Shown here in pieces: positions 6,553-12,430 of a DNA stretch of 22,445 nucleotides (within the stretch, counting starts at the first letter, position 1; each line of letters begins with the position of its first letter). The notes below the pieces were generated by a model. That model was not told where the DNA came from. It made no database searches and saw only the letters and a program-made list of their open reading frames with translations. Origin of the DNA: a virus. The translations under genes and the position numbers were made by a program. Location: positions 1 to 22,445 of the IMG/VR virus record IMGVR_UViG_3300032240_001373; one strand, 5' to 3'.

Positions 6553-6613
6553 CCTGATGCCCTTCGGGGCATTGGGATTGCCATTTGGTAATCATTAACT
6601 TAACTGCTAGGAG
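6553..6613 (+). promoter_or_regulatory. Intergenic RNA module C: two stem-loops plus GCTAGGAG
   Basis: Stem-loop 1 pairs 6553-6562 with 6567-6576 around a TTCG tetraloop (10 pairs). Stem-loop 2 is GATTGCC-ATTT-GGTAATC (6576-6593). Then comes ATTAACTTAAC, in which TTAAC is duplicated relative to modules A and B, and CTGCTAGGAGA. Confidence 0.72.
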
Positions 6614-6619
6614 ATTGTT

Positions 6620-7060
6620 ATGGGTTTAGATATGTATTTAACGGCAAAGCAATACTTATGGGCGCACAGACCTGAAGAAGAGCATTTGCGCAAAGATGTG
6701 GCAGCGGTGCTGGGTGTCAAAGACTACGATGCCAAAGAGGTATCTTTTGAGGTAATGTATTGGCGCAAAGCCAATGCCATACACCAATGGTTTGTCGACC
6801 ATGTTCAAGACGGGAGTGACGATTGCAAAGAATACTGGATGGATTCTGCCAAGCTGGACGAGCTGGTGGAGCTATGTAATCTTGCGCTGCTTAACAGAGA
6901 TGTTAATTTATTAGAGCCAGCTGCTGGATTCTTTTTTGGTTCCACAGAAAAGGATGAATACTATTGGAAAGAGATTGAAAGGACTAGGGACGAATTGTCG
7001 AAGATCCTGACGAACCCAGCTGCGGTTAACTGGGAATTTTATTATCAATCGAGCTGGTGA
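6620..7060 (+). CDS. Conserved phage protein, MGLDMYL family
   Basis: 146 residues. It starts MGLDMYLTAKQYLW and contains YWRKANAIHQWFV at 47-59, both hallmarks of a small-protein family found in many tailed phages, for which I know no function. The rest is helical, with conserved-looking Trp and acidic residues. It follows RNA module C with the ribosome site CTGCTAGGAGATTGTT. Cytoplasmic: no signal or membrane segment. Confidence 0.85.
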   Translation: MGLDMYLTAKQYLWAHRPEEEHLRKDVAAVLGVKDYDAKEVSFEVMYWRKANAIHQWFVDHVQDGSDDCKEYWMDSAKLDELVELCNLALLNRDVNLLEPAAGFFFGSTEKDEYYWKEIERTRDELSKILTNPAAVNWEFYYQSSW

Positions 7061-7064
7061 GATC

Positions 7065-7244
7065 ATGCCTAAATACAATGTTTTAATCACGATTAACCAG
7101 TATGTGGAAATAAGCGCAGTAACTGCCAAAGATGCAGAGATGGCGGCATACAGGGGTTATAAGCGTGGGGAGATTGCAATAGATGAATCCCCTATTTTTG
7201 TTTGTGAAGAATGCGACCTTGTTGAGGAGGATGAAAATGCCTAA
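7065..7244 (+). CDS. DpnD/PcfM-like small protein, copy 1 of 3
   Basis: 59 residues: MPKYNVLITINQYVEISAVT, then KDAEMAAYRGYKRGEIAIDE and a C-terminal CEEC. The short antiparallel strands followed by an Ala-rich helix with an A-x-x-x-A-x-x-A rhythm resemble the DpnD/PcfM-like domain. That function is unknown in phages. It is the first of three adjacent genes that all begin MPKY. Its stop codon lies inside the ATGCCTAA that starts the next copy. Confidence 0.75.
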   Translation: MPKYNVLITINQYVEISAVTAKDAEMAAYRGYKRGEIAIDESPIFVCEECDLVEEDENA

Positions 7245-7410
7245 ATATGAATTTTTTGTATCAGTCAAATACACCAAAGCAATTGAGATTGAAGCAGAAG
7301 ACAGAGATGCGGCCTACGATCTTGCTTGCGAGACAAAAGATGCCGATATCATCAATGACGGAGATCACGAATTTAATTGTGAATATAACGGGGAGATTGC
7401 AGATGCCTAA
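7237..7410 (+). CDS. DpnD/PcfM-like small protein, copy 2 of 3
   Basis: 57 residues: MPKYEFFVSVKYTKAIEIEA, then EDRDAAYDLACETKDADI. Same strand-strand-helix layout as its neighbours. The ATG at 7237 follows GAGGAGG by six bases, inside the end of copy 1. A longer frame from 7183 is rejected. It overlaps copy 3 by eight bases through the same ATGCCTAA junction. Confidence 0.78.
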   Translation: MPKYEFFVSVKYTKAIEIEAEDRDAAYDLACETKDADIINDGDHEFNCEYNGEIADA

Positions 7411-7588
7411 ATACATTATCAGAGCAGAAACTAATGTGATGTATGAAAAGGTTATCGAAGCTGCCAGCATGGAAGATGCGTGGGAAAAGGGTAAGCAGCT
7501 GCCTGAATGCGACTTTCATTGCGTAGGGGAATTTGACCATGTGGTCTACGATGTTGAACAAACTGATGACGATGAGGAGATTGATTGA
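7403..7588 (+). CDS. DpnD/PcfM-like small protein, copy 3 of 3
   Basis: 61 residues: MPKYIIRAETNVMYEKVIEA, then SMEDAWEKGKQLPECDFHCV and an acidic tail EQTDDDEEID. Same layout as the two preceding genes, though the helix has diverged. The ATG is embedded in the final codons of copy 2; a longer out-of-place frame from 7247 is rejected. Ribosome site GGGGAGATTGCAG. Confidence 0.78.
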   Translation: MPKYIIRAETNVMYEKVIEAASMEDAWEKGKQLPECDFHCVGEFDHVVYDVEQTDDDEEID

Positions 7589-7812
7589 TGTATGAGGTGC
7601 AGCACTACACCATATGCGATGGTTGGATTAATTGTTGGACGGATACTGACGAAGCTGGGGTATCCATTCCTACAATTTTTAAGACTTATGCCGAAGCCCT
7701 AGATGCCCTGAATGAATTATTTGAGGATGATCTTGAAGAATACAATCGGGGCAATATTCATTCAATGTTTGAAATAGACGAATTTAGAATAATGGAGATT
7801 GACAGATGGTAG
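7588..7812 (+). CDS. Small conserved phage protein
   Basis: 74 residues: MYEVQHYTICDGWINCWTDT, then TIFKTYAEALDALNELFEDD, then FEIDEFRIMEI. Two N-terminal strands, a helix and a C-terminal strand. This MYEVQ.YT.CDGWIN..-type protein is common in phage small-gene clusters; function unknown. The ATG at 7588 (TGATG overlap, GGAG eight bases before) is preferred to a TTG three bases earlier. Confidence 0.78.
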   Translation: MYEVQHYTICDGWINCWTDTDEAGVSIPTIFKTYAEALDALNELFEDDLEEYNRGNIHSMFEIDEFRIMEIDRW

Positions 7813-7991
7813 ATAAAACAATAAACGATTACAAGATTGACTTAATACTTTTAAATGAATTAAAAGGATGGATTAGGATGGAACATTACCAGCTGCTAGA
7901 TTTGCTTTTAGAGCAGCGTAGATTTTTTTTGGAGACTGAAGTAGATCAAGGAAATGAAGAATACCTTGATGAAATATTGGAGGAATTATGA
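7806..7991 (+). CDS. Small helical protein, unknown
   Basis: 61 residues, helical and leucine-rich (KIDLILLNELKGWIRMEHYQ, then LLDLLLEQRRFFLETEV). Leucine/isoleucine spacing suggests a helical hairpin. ATG lies in the last codons of the preceding gene and the stop overlaps the next ATG as ATGA. No family recognised. Confidence 0.65.
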   Translation: MVDKTINDYKIDLILLNELKGWIRMEHYQLLDLLLEQRRFFLETEVDQGNEEYLDEILEEL

Positions 7992-8158
7992 ACAAATATA
8001 TTGAAGAACTATTGACAGAAATGATATTTGACTTTAACGATCTAGCAATGGGCTACACCTATAAGGACGTTGGATACGATACCAAAAAAGAGTTTTTTGA
8101 AGAAATGAGCAAAAAAGCAAATGAGCTTTACTCTAGATTATCTAAGGAGGTAGTATGA
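7988..8158 (+). CDS. Small unknown protein
   Basis: 56 residues: MNKYIEELLTEMIFDFNDLA, then MGYTYKDVGYDTKKEFFEEM and SKKANELYSRLSKEVV. Mainly helical and charged. Supported by ATGA overlaps at both ends and by GGAGGAATT before the start. No family recognised. Confidence 0.65.
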   Translation: MNKYIEELLTEMIFDFNDLAMGYTYKDVGYDTKKEFFEEMSKKANELYSRLSKEVV

Positions 8159-8322
8159 ATCAGGCAGATAAAGATGCAGCAAAGTGGATGGAAGCCAATG
8201 CCAAATGGCAAAGGGATAAAATGATTTATGCCAAAGAATCAGGCAAGCTATACCATATTGATGAAACTGGCTATGTAATTATTGAAAAGGAAAAAGATGA
8301 ATCTGCGCCTAGCAAAGGGTAA
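8155..8322 (+). CDS. Small unknown protein
   Basis: 55 residues: MNQADKDAAKWMEANAKWQR, then DKMIYAKESGKLYHIDETGY and a charged tail. Ribosome site AAGGAGGTAGT, the strongest in this stretch. It overlaps the sigma-like gene by 26 bases. Function not recognised. Confidence 0.65.
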   Translation: MNQADKDAAKWMEANAKWQRDKMIYAKESGKLYHIDETGYVIIEKEKDESAPSKG

Positions 8323-8572
8323 AGTGCCAGTCTATGTAGGGGGCGATGCCCCTTACCAGCTGGTTCCATTCCCTACCAAACACCAGTTTGATGAGATGTT
8401 CAAGCGCAATAATAAGATTTTGCGGGAGAAATACTGGAATGTATTAAAGATGCGGTCTAAGGGTCATACGCTACAATCTATAGGTAGCGAATACACTTTA
8501 ACTCGTGAAAGGATCAGGCAGATTGAAGCGAGGTTTTTAAGGAAAGTAGCATCTTCTTTAAATCCTGACTAG
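8297..8572 (+). CDS. Sigma70 region-4-like helix-turn-helix protein
   Basis: 91 residues from the ATG at 8297 (AAAAGG six bases before; a TTG 15 bases upstream is rejected). The C-terminal half (about 45-84) matches sigma70 region 4.2: a helix with KMRSKGHTLQSIG, then the nearly canonical TRERIRQIEARFLRK at 69-83, where host sigma factors contact the -35 element. There is no region 2, so it cannot melt promoters as a full sigma factor. It may be a DNA-binding regulator or bind host RNA polymerase in place of, or together with, host sigma. Last gene of the rightward operon; its 3' end overlaps the convergent primase gene by 59 bases. Confidence 0.82.
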   Translation: MNLRLAKGKVPVYVGGDAPYQLVPFPTKHQFDEMFKRNNKILREKYWNVLKMRSKGHTLQSIGSEYTLTRERIRQIEARFLRKVASSLNPD

Positions 8573-9362
8573 CTTTGAAATTGCCTACTCGCCTATGGTA
8601 ATCATTGAAATCCTCCCCAGTTGCTGGGGAGATCCAATACGGATGGCCTGTTTTTTTGGCGCTAGTTTCACCGACACTACTGGGGTCATTATCAGCAATA
8701 ATGATCCCCTTCCCGATGTTCCTTGCTATCAGCTCCATATTGCTTGCGGAAAAGCAAATGTAAATCGTATACGGGATATTCATTTTGCTCATGATATCCC
8801 TGACAGAGAGTCCAGTAGCGTATCCTTCGCACAGTATCGGAGTGCCTTTTGTGCCGATGACGAATGTTGCCCCCTTGCTAGTTTGACCATGCAAGAACTT
8901 TTTACCCCCATCCTCGTCAATGAGCTGGCAGCCAACCAAATGGGATTTTCCCGATCTCATTGGAATGACTAAAAGTTTCCTGTTCTGTTTGACGAAGACA
9001 TTTCCTTGCTCTGCAATAAAGCCCTTACGCTCAAGGTATGGATGTGTTTCTAAGCTGCATTGTGAAAGTATCCATTCTGCCTTTTGAGCAGCTTGTGCAG
9101 CTATTTTGTTCCTCTCTTGGTTTGACGAAGACAAACGCTGCCGAACTTCAGGGCTAATAGCCGTTTTGCCCTCGGCAAACCATGTGACGGGCTTATCCAT
9201 CTTAGCCCAGTTAATGACCCATCCTACATCTCCTAAAAACTTGTATCGACCATTGGATGATCTTGGGTGATCTTCTGTTGGTGTTGCAACCCATTTGTCG
9301 TAGACAACGGAATTTTTCATAATCAAACCATGATTTCTGGCGAAATTAACAAACTCATGCAT
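8514..9362 (-). CDS. Toprim-domain DNA primase-like protein
   Basis: 282 residues. Makes or helps make RNA primers at the phage fork (family role). The HPYLERKGF motif (107-115) is typical of phage/plasmid Toprim primases. The Toprim core follows: PILCEGYATGLS with catalytic E179, then GIIIADNDPSSVG with D224/D226 as metal ligands, then a GEDFNDYH end. The N-terminus lacks the four-cysteine zinc ribbon of DnaG, so template recognition must come from elsewhere, perhaps from the helicase's own zinc ribbon. ATG at 9362 (GAAGG six bases before) is preferred to a TTG six bases upstream. Co-transcribed with the helicase. Confidence 0.88.
   Translation of the reverse strand: MHEFVNFARNHGLIMKNSVVYDKWVATPTEDHPRSSNGRYKFLGDVGWVINWAKMDKPVTWFAEGKTAISPEVRQRLSSSNQERNKIAAQAAQKAEWILSQCSLETHPYLERKGFIAEQGNVFVKQNRKLLVIPMRSGKSHLVGCQLIDEDGGKKFLHGQTSKGATFVIGTKGTPILCEGYATGLSVRDIMSKMNIPYTIYICFSASNMELIARNIGKGIIIADNDPSSVGETSAKKTGHPYWISPATGEDFNDYHRRVGNFKASQDLKKMLLSLKTSLQSA
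8613..8631. promoter_or_regulatory. GC-rich hairpin past the end of the rightward operon
   Basis: CTCCCCAG-TTG-CTGGGGAG, a perfect 8-base stem with a 3-base loop, 40 bases beyond the sigma-like gene's stop and inside the primase coding region. A GGTAATCATT string as in RNA module C sits just upstream (8597-8606). No T-run follows on the plus strand, so it is at best a weak transcription end or RNA-stability element. Confidence 0.45.
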
Positions 9363-10845
9363 TGGCAACCTTCATCTTCTGTAATCTTTTGCTCCAGGCG
9401 ATGTTCCTGTGTTGAACCCAACGCTCTGTTTCCAAGCTGGGGATTCTTGCATCGTCTTTTAATCCCCTAGGCCATACTCCAAACTTCTCACGATACTTGT
9501 TGGATGCCCAGTTAATGTTGTATTCCTTACGCTTGGCAATATGGATTAGCTCTGAATAGAACTGCTGCTTGGTATGCATCGTGGCACGATTGTCAAAGCC
9601 CAGCTCTACCAGCTCGCCATTGACTGCTTCTATTTGTCTTCTTGGTCTGACATAGCCACAAGATGCGCATGACAAAGACGCTTTAGGCCAAAGTGCCGAA
9701 CACGCTGGACATTTAGCTTCTATCTTTTCTTTTTCGGTAGGTTCCCGTTTAGTTTTTTCGCCTTTATCATCTAGGTCTTTAACACCTTCGGCATAGATCC
9801 TATCCCAGTCATCACGAAATCGTATGTAATTGCCTGAGTGATCTAGCCACAAACCAAATTGCTTATCAGGGTGAGATCGCATAACCCTGCCCATTTGTTG
9901 AATATGAGAAGAAAGTGACTTACTAAAAGGGCGAGCTGATATCCCAACCATAACATCAGGAACATCAAAGCCCCTAGTAAGAATATCAGTAGCGATAAGC
10001 CCATGAATACTTGTGTCGTGCTTAGAGAATTCATCTATTACCTCCTGTTTATATTCTCCACCATCAAGGTAGGAGATGTTGACAAAGTTATAACCTTTAC
10101 GGGCAAACTGCTCTGCTAAATCTTGCCCATGTTTTACACCAGCACAAAATACGATAGTCTTCATCGGTTTGCCGAAGACCTCATAAGTTTTCTTTATCCA
10201 TTCTGCCACAATATCGCCAGTAATTTGCATACCACGTTCTGTTACTTGGTCAGGACTCCATTCACCAGCCAGTTTCTTTACCCCAACCATGTTAATTTCT
10301 TTGGCAATAAACACTTTTAATGGGGTAAGCCATTTGTCAGATACCAAAGATTCTGTGGTGGCAGCGCAGACTACATTGCTGTAGATTTTGCCAAGCCCTT
10401 TGGTAAACGGGGTAGCGGTAAGACCGATGACCTTGATCTTGTCATTGGTTTTAATAATCTCTGTAATCTTTTCCCTAGTAATGTGGCATTCATCTACGAT
10501 AAGTAAATCAATGTCAGGGAAGTTGTTTCTTCTTTCAATAGTCTGTGAAGAACACACTTGTATTCGCCTGGTCTTATCCTGCAGCTTGTGATTGGCCTGT
10601 AGAACGCCATGACCAAGATGATATTTATGCAGCCGCTTGCTAGTCTGATCTATCAAAACAATGCGGTCAAGAATCATGGCAGCCCGTTTGTAATTGTCTG
10701 ATGTAGCCTTCATTAGATAAATGGCTACTTCAGTTTTGCCAAATCCTGTTGGCGCATACAAAAGCTGGCAACGATGACCGTCTTTAAATCCTTGACGAAG
10801 AGCATCAACCACACCCAATTGGTGTTCACGCAATGCAAGTTCCAT
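9355..10845 (-). CDS. SF2 DEAH/DECH-box helicase with C-terminal zinc ribbon
   Basis: 496 residues. ATP-dependent helicase/translocase of the RecG-UvsW-like or restriction-helicase class; probably the replicative or recombination helicase. Walker A APTGFGKT (31-38), DECH box (118-121), motif III LTATP (142-146), motif V ATDILTRGFDVP (285-296) and motif VI QQMGRVMRS (316-324) are all present, so both RecA-like lobes are complete. A four-cysteine zinc ribbon follows: C379, C382, C393, C396. The C-terminal basic helix region may bind DNA. It overlaps the primase gene and starts right at the coiled-coil gene's stop. Ribosome site is weak (AAGAAG), suggesting coupling to the upstream gene. Confidence 0.94.
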   Translation of the reverse strand: MELALREHQLGVVDALRQGFKDGHRCQLLYAPTGFGKTEVAIYLMKATSDNYKRAAMILDRIVLIDQTSKRLHKYHLGHGVLQANHKLQDKTRRIQVCSSQTIERRNNFPDIDLLIVDECHITREKITEIIKTNDKIKVIGLTATPFTKGLGKIYSNVVCAATTESLVSDKWLTPLKVFIAKEINMVGVKKLAGEWSPDQVTERGMQITGDIVAEWIKKTYEVFGKPMKTIVFCAGVKHGQDLAEQFARKGYNFVNISYLDGGEYKQEVIDEFSKHDTSIHGLIATDILTRGFDVPDVMVGISARPFSKSLSSHIQQMGRVMRSHPDKQFGLWLDHSGNYIRFRDDWDRIYAEGVKDLDDKGEKTKREPTEKEKIEAKCPACSALWPKASLSCASCGYVRPRRQIEAVNGELVELGFDNRATMHTKQQFYSELIHIAKRKEYNINWASNKYREKFGVWPRGLKDDARIPSLETERWVQHRNIAWSKRLQKMKVANA

Positions 10846-11115
10846 TTACTTCTTCTTGGAAAATTTAAGCTGGCGGATCAGTTCTGAGTTTCTTTGTTGA
10901 TACATATTTCTGCTATCAATTACGGCTTCAATTTCAATTTCTTGAATCCTAATCTTTTCACGCAGCTCTTGTACCAATTCGTGAATGTAATCTACTTCTA
11001 TGTCTGTTGCATCCCAGCGGTGGGATGAAATAATATCTTTTGCTTTGGTTAATTCGCAATCTAAGTGGGCTACGGTGTCAGCTAATTCTACAATCTGTTC
11101 GTTAACAAAATCCAT
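10846..11115 (-). CDS. Coiled-coil protein
   Basis: 89 residues, almost entirely helical with heptads (FVNEQIVELADTVAHLDCEL, later VQELREKIRIQEIEIEAVID) and a basic Lys tail. The start follows CTGCTAGGAGAAATAA, the same extended ribosome site seen in the rightward operon. Located directly upstream of the helicase and stop-to-start adjacent to it, so it may be an accessory factor; that is inference. Confidence 0.8.
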   Translation of the reverse strand: MDFVNEQIVELADTVAHLDCELTKAKDIISSHRWDATDIEVDYIHELVQELREKIRIQEIEIEAVIDSRNMYQQRNSELIRQLKFSKKK

Positions 11116-11158
11116 TTATTTCTCCTAGCAGGTGAAGTTTTATTTTATCTTTTTTGAT

Positions 11159-11587
11159 TTATTTAATCAAGGTTATTTCGGTAAAAAATTCTTTTGGCAC
11201 ATCGTAAAAACACTCTCCTTGCGCTATTCTTTTGTTAGGAATTTCCCTAAGTGGGCTTGACAAAATATCATTTGTGTTGATGTACCATGCCCTAGTTAAG
11301 CTACGATTGACAACAAAATAAATGGTGCGCATATCGTTGCCAAACAATTTCTTTTTACGCTGCGGGACATGAATTGTAGCAAAAGGACAATCTTCCCAGT
11401 CACGCATTTCTACTTCTGCGTATCCCATCTTTTCTTGACGATGGTTTTCTACCAACAAATCTACCTTATACAACTCATAGCCAGTCGCTGTCAGGTTCCA
11501 GATATCTTTAAGATACCTAGTGACTGCCTCTCTTGCTGGAGGATCACATTGATCATGCACATGACGATTGAATTTAGCTGTAATCAT
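11159..11587 (-). CDS. Putative PD-(D/E)XK-type nuclease
   Basis: About 142 residues from the ATG at 11587. The centre has YKVDLLVEN followed by GYAEVEMRDW: an Asp at the end of one strand and Glu-x-Glu on the next, the geometry of a PD-(D/E)XK core in which the usual Lys is replaced. After it comes TIHVPQRKKKLF, a basic segment that could contact DNA. I recall similar proteins in marine phages, but this is from memory. A GTG 93 bases upstream would extend the frame through a hairpin region and is less likely. No clear ribosome site precedes the ATG. Heads the nuclease-coiled coil-helicase-primase operon. Confidence 0.6.
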   Translation of the reverse strand: MITAKFNRHVHDQCDPPAREAVTRYLKDIWNLTATGYELYKVDLLVENHRQEKMGYAEVEMRDWEDCPFATIHVPQRKKKLFGNDMRTIYFVVNRSLTRAWYINTNDILSSPLREIPNKRIAQGECFYDVPKEFFTEITLIK

Positions 11588-11809
11588 TAATAATATATAT
11601 TTAATATATACCCGATACCTTTTGGTGGACGCACTCCGCCCTAGAAGTGCGCCTTTAACTATGATACCTTTCGGAGCCACAGCACTCGCCAGTCGTTCAT
11701 GTCGTAGGCACTAGCTTCGCCACCTACTTTGCGCTGTTACAGACATTTCCCCAGTAACGCTTGTATTTATATCGCTGGTGTTTCTCTGCCGTCCAATATA
11801 AACCGCATA

Positions 11810-11859
11810 GAGAAGATAATTAGATTAACGAAATTAATCGTTAACAACGTTATCTTCTC
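11810..11859 (-). repeat. Bipartite inverted repeat (hairpin)
   Basis: Outer arms GAGAAGATAA (11810-11819) and TTATCTTCTC (11850-11859) pair perfectly over 10 bases. A second perfect 6-base stem TTAACG/CGTTAA (11825-11830 and 11839-11844) lies inside, separated by 5-base internal loops on each side. Strong in either strand's RNA. Confidence 0.75.
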
Positions 11860-12003
11860 CTAGCCTGTTCAGAATACACCAAGTAATTTTTTTTTGCAAC
11901 TCCAAAAAGGAAGAACCCCAGTTTTTTAGTCTGGGGTTCTTGGATCAAGGGGATCGATCCGTGGGCTTGCTTTGCACAAGTCTCTGCTAGGAGATGATAA
12001 CGT
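11847..12003. repeat. 18-base inverted repeat pair carrying GCTAGGAG
   Basis: Left arm 11847-11864 read on the minus strand is GCTAGGAGAAGATAACGT; right arm 11986-12003 on the plus strand is GCTAGGAGATGATAACGT. They match at 17 of 18 positions in inverted orientation, 121 bases apart, flanking the terminator. Confidence 0.8.
11904..11941 (-). terminator. Leftward intrinsic terminator
   Basis: Perfect 11-base stem AAGAACCCCAG/CTGGGGTTCTT (11911-11921 with 11931-11941) around a 9-base loop. Read leftward it is followed by CCTTTTT. No T-run follows on the plus strand, so it acts leftward. Confidence 0.75.
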
Positions 12004-12024
12004 GCGTGTCAGAGGGGGACTGAC
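11904..12024 (-). ncRNA. Predicted small RNA with anti-ribosome-site loop
   Basis: A leftward transcript of about 121 nt is predicted from the promoter at 12031-12060 to the terminator at 11911-11941. Near its 5' end CTCTG (12014-12010) pairs with CAGAG (11986-11982), exposing a 23-base loop with ATCTCCTAG, the complement of the ribosome-binding motif CTAGGAG that is repeated before many genes here. Promoter, hairpin loop and terminator are seen in sequence; the RNA itself is inference. Confidence 0.4.
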
Positions 12025-12030
12025 ATACTA

Positions 12031-12060
12031 AATATACTACATGAATCCAATTTGTGTCAA
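12031..12060 (-). promoter_or_regulatory. Leftward sigma70 promoter, TTGACA-18-TATATT
   Basis: Reading leftward: consensus -35 TTGACA at 12060-12055, an 18-base spacer, and -10 TATATT at 12036-12031 (5 of 6). This is the best sigma70 match in the window. It begins in the last bases of the DUF1364-like gene and fires into the non-coding region. Confidence 0.65.
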
Positions 12061-12347
12061 TAGGTAGTATTTATTTTGTTGTTTTCAAATAGCCAGCCAA
12101 TAGTTTTGCGGTGTGCTTCTTCCCATGCTTCAATACGTTCAGCCTTGGAGAGCGATTTGCCTTGGTCAAGATTAGCATGGCAGGTGAAACATAGGGCAGC
12201 GCATCGGTAGTCATGGGCTTTAAGTCCTCTACCTTTACCGTCTCGAAGCTGATTGGAATGTGCAGCCACAACTGTGCCGTCTTCTCTACCACACGCCTGG
12301 CATGGGGATTGTCGTAATACATCTAAAAGTTTCCTATTTCTATACAT
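12057..12347 (-). CDS. DUF1364-like HNH-type nuclease domain protein
   Basis: 96 residues. Probable nuclease/recombination accessory (family: DUF1364, HNH/Rap-like). SPCQACGREDGTVVAAHSNQ at about 14-33 carries the first Cys pair and the His of an HNH-like beta-beta-alpha-metal motif; CFTCHANLDQGK around 53-64 carries the second Cys pair and His. Length fits the family. It is a single-gene leftward unit. No clear ribosome site precedes its ATG (ATATAACAAATG), although it is the only sensible start. It sits between the control region and the divergent metallophosphoesterase gene. Confidence 0.85.
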   Translation of the reverse strand: MYRNRKLLDVLRQSPCQACGREDGTVVAAHSNQLRDGKGRGLKAHDYRCAALCFTCHANLDQGKSLSKAERIEAWEEAHRKTIGWLFENNKINTTY

Positions 12348-12366
12348 TTGTTATATATTTCAATGA

Positions 12367-12393
12367 TTTACATTTATTTGTAATAAATATAAT
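12367..12393 (+). promoter_or_regulatory. Rightward promoter for phosphoesterase-SprT pair
   Basis: -10 TATAAT is perfect (12388-12393); the best -35 is TTTACA (12367-12372) with a short 15-base spacer. The region is very A/T-rich and includes a TTACA/TGTAA inverted repeat that overlaps the spacer and could be an operator. Confidence 0.55.
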
Positions 12394-12430
12394 GTTATTA
12401 TCTGAAACATTACACCTTAAGGGGAAGTGA

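Larger units (their letters stand above)
11588..12056. other. Non-coding control region with multiple hairpins
   Basis: No well-supported gene in 469 bases. From right to left it contains a leftward promoter (12031-12060), a predicted small RNA with terminator (11904-12024), an 18-base inverted repeat (11847-11864 against 11986-12003), a 10-base-pair hairpin (11810-11859), a hairpin around 11617-11646, and an A/T-rich tract at 11588-11612 just before the nuclease start. The density of palindromes also fits a replication origin. A 26-codon TTG-initiated leader ORF at 11767-11847 (minus) is possible. Confidence 0.6.

Noticed and set aside
11680-11800. Minus-strand frame reading YWTAEKHQRYKYKRYW in the non-coding region
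   Set aside because: Composition looks gene-like, but no start codon or ribosome site exists before an upstream stop, and it overlaps hairpin arms. At most a remnant.
12001-12033. Nine-codon plus-strand ORF after CTGCTAGGAG (GTG start at 12003)
   Set aside because: Spacing is right but the peptide is tiny, no rightward promoter is visible, and the leftward promoter and terminator explain the sequence better.
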